NCBI RefSeq assembly: GCF_946482535.1
Contig: NZ_CAMLRU010000028.1
Coordinates: 1 to 19,051 of the forward strand
Length of the DNA stretch: 19,051 nt
Source: an uncultured Flavobacterium sp.
Lineage (GTDB): Bacteria > Bacteroidota > Bacteroidia > Flavobacteriales > Flavobacteriaceae
Direction: 5' to 3'
Within the stretch, counting starts at the first letter, position 1, and the number at the start of each line of letters is the position of its first letter. Positions 15,540 through 19,051 of the stretch are shown piece after piece. Under the pieces are notes generated by a model. It had not been told where the DNA came from, did no database searches, and saw only the letters and a program-made list of their open reading frames with translations. The position numbers and the translations under genes are program-made.

Positions 15540-16796
15540 TTATTTAGAAGTGGTTTCTATCTGAAAAATTTTCTCAATCCATTCGATACTTTCATCTACC
15601 ATGGTATTGTCATCTTTTAAATGATTGGCAAAATGATTGGTGATTTTTTGGATGATTCTGGCGCTGATTAATTCGGCTTGTTCTTCGTCGAAGTTGGCCA
15701 TTTTTTTGCGCTGTACATTTAATTCTCCTTCTTTGATAGAATTGAGTTTTTCTTTTAAAGCATGTATGGTTGGTGCAAACTTGCGTTGTTTGGTCCAAGC
15801 GATGAATTCGTCTTTGATTTCCTCGATGATAGCTTCGGCGGCCGGAATGTGTTTTTTGCGGTTTTCTAAGGTTTCATCGGTCATTTGCGATAAATGATCC
15901 ATGTGAACTAAGGTAATGCCATTGACATCCTGAACATTTTCGTTCACATTTTTTGGGATGGACAAATCCAAAATCAACAAGGGTTTTTTCAAATTCAAAA
16001 TGGCTTTATCCACTGTTGGATTTTGCGCGCCGGTGGCCACAACTAACACATCGGCTTTTTGGATTTCCAATTGCAAATCGACATAATCTTTCACAATCAC
16101 ATCCAGCTTTCTGGCTAATCTTTCGGCTTTGTCTTTAGTACGATTGATTAAGGTAATTTGTTCGTGTTTGGTATGTTTGACCAAATTTTCACAAGTATTT
16201 CTGCCGATTTTTCCGGTTCCGAAAAGCAAAATGTTTTTGTTGGCGATGTCTTCTACATTATTAAAGATGTAACGCACGGCAGCAAAAGATACAGAAGTCG
16301 CACCCGAAGAAATCTCAGTTTCATTCTTGATGCGTTTGCTGGCCTGAATCACCGCATTGACCAATCGTTCCATAAAAGCATTAGCCAACTGACGGTTTTT
16401 GCTTTCTACGAAGGCCGATTTGATTTGGCTGATGATTTCAAAATCGCCTAAAATCTGACTGTCTAAACCAGTTCCTACCCGAAACATGTGAGACACGGCT
16501 TCTTGATTTTTATATACGTAAGCTACCTTTTGGAAATCTTCCACGGTGCCTTGACTGTTTTCACAAAGTAATTTGATGAGTTGGAAAGGATGCTGGGCAA
16601 AACCGTAAATTTCGGTACGGTTACAAGTTGATGTCACGATAAGCGCTTCAATTCCTTCGGTTTGCGCTTGGGCTAAAACGTTACTTTTGGCGTTATCATC
16701 TAAGCTGAATTTACCTCTCATTTCGGCATCGGCTTTTTTATAACTTAAGCCTACCGCGTAAAAAGTACTGTGCTTTGATATGTTTCCGTGTTCCAT
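15540..16796 (-). CDS. hemA: Glutamyl-tRNA reductase
   Basis: The enzyme reduces glutamyl-tRNA to glutamate-1-semialdehyde, the entry step of the C5 route to haem. At 418 residues it is full length. The catalytic domain has STCNRTEIYG with the nucleophile Cys58, and FRVGTGLDSQILGDFEI for tRNA and substrate binding. The NADPH domain has LLFGTGKIGRNTCENL and VVATGAQNPTV. The C-terminal part is a long helical dimerisation region. It is the first gene of the leftward hem series and probably the controlled step. A TAACTTTG promoter element and a 14-bp motif shared with hemH lie upstream. hemL, needed for the next step, is not in the window. Confidence 0.97.
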   Translation of the reverse strand: MEHGNISKHSTFYAVGLSYKKADAEMRGKFSLDDNAKSNVLAQAQTEGIEALIVTSTCNRTEIYGFAQHPFQLIKLLCENSQGTVEDFQKVAYVYKNQEAVSHMFRVGTGLDSQILGDFEIISQIKSAFVESKNRQLANAFMERLVNAVIQASKRIKNETEISSGATSVSFAAVRYIFNNVEDIANKNILLFGTGKIGRNTCENLVKHTKHEQITLINRTKDKAERLARKLDVIVKDYVDLQLEIQKADVLVVATGAQNPTVDKAILNLKKPLLILDLSIPKNVNENVQDVNGITLVHMDHLSQMTDETLENRKKHIPAAEAIIEEIKDEFIAWTKQRKFAPTIHALKEKLNSIKEGELNVQRKKMANFDEEQAELISARIIQKITNHFANHLKDDNTMVDESIEWIEKIFQIETTSK

Positions 16797-16822
16797 AAAT
16801 TGCTCTTTCCCTAAAAGTGAGA

Positions 16823-16830
16823 CAAAGTTA
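16823..16830 (-). promoter_or_regulatory. Candidate promoter -7 element for the hem operon
   Basis: On the minus strand the bases read TAACTTTG, an exact match to TAnnTTTG, 26 bp before the hemA ATG. It is identical to the element before fumarase. The -33 region is only a T-run. Confidence 0.5.
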
Positions 16831-16840
16831 TTGTTATCGA

Positions 16841-16854
16841 TTTTATAAAAGTAA
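16841..16854 (-). promoter_or_regulatory. Motif shared with the hemH upstream region
   Basis: Minus strand TTACTTTTATAAAA, identical over 14 bases to 17969-17982 before hemH and in the same direction relative to the gene. It holds the 10-bp palindrome TTTTATAAAA. It could be an operator or an alternative promoter element (TACTTTTA is one base from TAnnTTTG). Confidence 0.4.
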
Positions 16855-16924
16855 CGCTAAAAGAACTTTTTGTGTCGCTCAGAGATATTTTTAAACTGAT
16901 TAGTCTTTTTATCGTTATTTCTTT

Positions 16925-16932
16925 TAAATTTG
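16925..16932 (+). promoter_or_regulatory. Candidate promoter -7 element for the AraC-family gene
   Basis: TAAATTTG matches TAnnTTTG exactly. It lies 93 bp before the chosen ATG, giving a leader of about 85 bases. The region diverges from the hemA promoter. Confidence 0.45.
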
Positions 16933-17025
16933 TAGTGAAATCAAGTGCTCAGAACCACTTTATGTAGATTCATTCTAAATAACATTTTGATTTCGCTTCC
17001 AAAACATATACGAAAAAATATCGCT

Positions 17026-17898
17026 ATGGGTTCTAAAGAAGAAATAAAAATTGACGATGAGTTTATTTTAATTCGTTTTCAAAACGACACCGAGGAAGTC
17101 ACCACCTTTGAACGGCCGGTGGCTATGGGTTTGATTCAATTCCACTTTGGATTGAAAGGCAGTGCGAATTTTATTTTCAACAAAGGAAATTATACCTTCG
17201 GTTTAAAAGAGGAAAAGTGTTTGCTTTTTTACAATCCGGAAAAAGAATTGCCGCTGCATGTTCAAATTGAACCTAAGTCGTGGTTGATTACGATTTTGGT
17301 TTCCATCAAAAAATTCCATGGCTTGTTTACCGATGACGCCGAACATATTCCGTTTTTAAGTAAAGAAAACAAAGACCGCAAATATTATAATGAGAGCGAT
17401 ATCAGTCCGTCGATGGCCATTGTGTTGAACCAAATGTTCCATTACAATTTAAATCCGTCCATCAAAAATCTTTACTATAAAGGAAAAGGCTATGAATTAC
17501 TGAGCTTGTTTTTCAACCGAAACGAAGACCCGAATGCGGAGCAATGTCCGTTTTTGATTGATGAAGAAAACGTATTGAAAATTAAAAAAGCCAAAGAAAT
17601 CATCATCGCCAATATGGCCGAACCGCCAAGTTTGGAGGAATTAGCAAGTCAAGTAGGTTTAACTTTGAAAAAACTCAAAATGGGTTTCAAGCAAATTTAC
17701 GGCGATACCGTTTATGGTTTCCTATTCGATTACAAAATGGATTATGCCCGCCAGCTATTGGATTCCGGTTCTTATAATGTGAATGAAGTTGGGCTTAAAA
17801 TCGGCTATAGTACCGGCAGTCATTTTATAGCCGCTTTCAAAAAGAAATTTGCGACCACGCCCAAAAAATACTTGATGAGTTTACAAGCCAATACCTAA
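17026..17898 (+). CDS. AraC-family transcriptional regulator
   Basis: This is a 290-residue DNA-binding regulator. The C-terminal third holds the two helix-turn-helix units of the AraC/XylS family: LEELASQVGLTLKKLKMGFK, then VNEVGLKIGYSTGSHFIAAF, ending FKKKFATTPKKYL. The N-terminal 190 residues are a probable effector or cupin-like domain (F-E-R-P-V-A-M-G-L-I-Q-F-H-F-G) without a clear ligand signature. A GTG 81 bp upstream is in frame, but the residues from it do not look like family sequence, so the ATG at MGSKEE is preferred. The gene lies between the divergent hemA operon and hemH, so it probably regulates haem or iron functions. That is inferred from position. Confidence 0.92.
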   Translation: MGSKEEIKIDDEFILIRFQNDTEEVTTFERPVAMGLIQFHFGLKGSANFIFNKGNYTFGLKEEKCLLFYNPEKELPLHVQIEPKSWLITILVSIKKFHGLFTDDAEHIPFLSKENKDRKYYNESDISPSMAIVLNQMFHYNLNPSIKNLYYKGKGYELLSLFFNRNEDPNAEQCPFLIDEENVLKIKKAKEIIIANMAEPPSLEELASQVGLTLKKLKMGFKQIYGDTVYGFLFDYKMDYARQLLDSGSYNVNEVGLKIGYSTGSHFIAAFKKKFATTPKKYLMSLQANT

Positions 17899-17968
17899 AC
17901 GGATTGATTTCGTATATCTCACCATCGATAAAGAATTAACAAATCAAAAGTCAAAAAAAGAAGTTTCA

Positions 17969-17982
17969 TTACTTTTATAAAA
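17969..17982 (+). promoter_or_regulatory. Motif shared with the hemA upstream region
   Basis: TTACTTTTATAAAA, the same 14 bases as found in the hemA leader region. It lies 15 bp before the hemH start here, against 44 bp at hemA. No other promoter-like element is clear in the 99-bp gap before hemH. Confidence 0.4.
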
Positions 17983-17997
17983 AATTAAATTGCCAAA

Positions 17998-19011
17998 ATG
18001 AAAGGAGTATTATTAGTCAACCTCGGTTCGCCCGAAAGTCCAACACCGAAAGATGTAAAGCCTTATTTAGATGAATTTTTAATGGATAAGTACGTGATTG
18101 ACGTACCGTTTTTATTGAGAGCGCTTTTGGTTCGCGGGATTATTTTACAAACCCGTCCGAAGAAATCCGCAGAAGCTTACAGCCAGATTTGGACTGATGA
18201 AGGTTCGCCGCTGATTGTGATTTCCAAAAAAATGCATCAAAAAGTAGAAAAACTCGTTGATGTTCCCGTGGCTTTAGCCATGCGTTACGGCTCGATGACC
18301 ATTCAAAAAGGCTTACAAGAGTTGAAAGACAAAGGCGTGACTGAAGTGATGCTGTTGGCTTTGTATCCGCAGTATGCTATGGCTTCGACTACGACCATTT
18401 GGGCTTTGGCTGATGAATTACAACAAAAGTATTTCCCGGAAATGAAAATCACCAAAGTGCCGGCTTTTTACAACAAACCCGATTTTATCCAAGCCTTAGC
18501 GAATTCGATTAAAAAACATTTGGAAGGCTTTGAGTACGACCATTTATTGTTTTCGTATCACGGTATTCCGAAACGACATATCCGTAAGACTGATGTGACC
18601 AAATCGCACTGTACCATTGATAATAAATGTTGTGTAACACCATCACCGGCGCATGAGTTTTGCTATCGCCATCAATGTTATGAAACTACTCGACAAGTGG
18701 TGGAATTACTCGGAATTCCCGAAGGCAAATACAGCCAAACTTTCCAATCGCGTTTGGCAGGAGACAAATGGTTGACGCCTTATACTGATGTAGAAATCAA
18801 TAAAATGCCCGAAAAAGGCATTAAAAAATTAGCGGTTGTTACGCCCGCTTTTGTTTCGGATTGCTTGGAAACTTTGGAAGAAATCGCCATGCGCGCCAAC
18901 GAAGAATTCAAAGAACACGGTGGTGAAGAATTCTTGGCCGTACCTTGTTTGAACGACGAAGACGAATGGTGTGGTGTGGTTGCCAATTGGATTAAAGACT
19001 GGTCTGAATAA
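17998..19011 (+). CDS. hemH: Ferrochelatase with a cysteine-rich segment
   Basis: The enzyme inserts ferrous iron into the porphyrin in the last part of haem synthesis. At 337 residues it has the usual bacterial length. Marks are GVLLVNLGSPESP at the N-terminus, Y-P-Q-Y-A-M-A-S-T-T, and SYHGIPKRH with the catalytic His188. Glu291 in SDCLETLEEI matches the conserved active-site glutamate. Just after His188 is a cysteine-rich stretch with Cys205, Cys211, Cys212, Cys222 and Cys227. Some bacterial ferrochelatases hold a [2Fe-2S] cluster through cysteines in such an internal segment, so this one may too; the ligands are not proven. The gene follows the AraC-family gene by 99 bp on the same strand. 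Confidence 0.97.
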   Translation: MKGVLLVNLGSPESPTPKDVKPYLDEFLMDKYVIDVPFLLRALLVRGIILQTRPKKSAEAYSQIWTDEGSPLIVISKKMHQKVEKLVDVPVALAMRYGSMTIQKGLQELKDKGVTEVMLLALYPQYAMASTTTIWALADELQQKYFPEMKITKVPAFYNKPDFIQALANSIKKHLEGFEYDHLLFSYHGIPKRHIRKTDVTKSHCTIDNKCCVTPSPAHEFCYRHQCYETTRQVVELLGIPEGKYSQTFQSRLAGDKWLTPYTDVEINKMPEKGIKKLAVVTPAFVSDCLETLEEIAMRANEEFKEHGGEEFLAVPCLNDEDEWCGVVANWIKDWSE

Positions 19012-19014
19012 TTT

Positions 19015-19038
19015 GTTTCAGGTTTAAAGTTTCAGGTT
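19015..19038. repeat. Direct repeat after hemH
   Basis: GTTTCAGGTT occurs at 19015-19024 and 19029-19038, a 14-bp step, followed by the related GGTTTAGAACTTG at the window edge. The array may continue outside. No terminator hairpin is seen after hemH within the window. Confidence 0.6.
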
Positions 19039-19051
19039 GGTTTAGAACTTG

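Noticed and set aside
16945..17025. Longer AraC-family start at a GTG codon
   Set aside because: The 27 extra residues do not resemble the family, and an ATG follows with an A-rich leader.
1..19051. A new defence or mobile system with its own enzymes
   Set aside because: No nuclease-helicase module, toxin pair, reverse transcriptase, integrase or transposase is seen. The exonuclease is of a common housekeeping type, and the S23-type gene has no reverse transcriptase beside it.

Overview
The window looks like chromosomal DNA from a member of the Bacteroidota, most likely Flavobacterium or a close relative. The evidence is AT-rich gaps between genes, candidate promoter elements of the TAnnTTTG type, no Shine-Dalgarno sites, lipoproteins with an SCKK-type lipobox, and a secreted protease ending in a type IX secretion (T9SS) sorting domain. 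I found no tRNA, rRNA, CRISPR array, transposase, phage gene or recognisable defence system.

Left part (1-8.6 kb). scoB, subunit B of a 3-oxoacid CoA-transferase, reads rightward and ends at a two-way terminator shared with a leftward pair: a class I fumarase and a small uncharacterised protein joined to it by a TAATG overlap. Next is another leftward pair: a membrane protein with fused SpmA/SpmB-like domains, followed 1 bp later by a lipoprotein with a DUF6438-like domain. A large KP-43-like subtilisin protease reads rightward and ends at a second two-way terminator.

Right part (8.66-19 kb). This is a haem biosynthesis locus. hemA, hemC, hemD, hemE, hemF, a small four-helix-bundle (S23-type) gene and hemB run leftward. 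They are followed on the same strand by a c-type cytochrome lipoprotein, an O6-alkylguanine-DNA alkyltransferase and a PolB-like 3'-5' exonuclease. An AraC-family regulator and hemH (ferrochelatase) read the other way. hemA to hemF plus hemB take glutamyl-tRNA to protoporphyrinogen, and hemH inserts iron. hemL and a protoporphyrinogen oxidase are not in the window.

The most unusual signal is in the non-coding and inserted DNA of the hem locus. Three arrays of a 7-bp AGCTNNN repeat fill the hemE-hemF, hemF-S23 and S23-hemB gaps and supply the stop codons of hemE, hemF and the S23 gene. The S23 gene lies between 17-bp inverted copies of this repeat, which resembles a small inserted cassette. 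An 84-bp imperfect palindrome is inserted in frame in hemC and adds a 28-residue segment. Other gaps hold different short repeats: TTTTCAAA before scoB, CACAAAG before ogt, an 82-bp element after hemB, and GTTTCAGGTT after hemH. A 14-bp motif is shared upstream of hemA and hemH.
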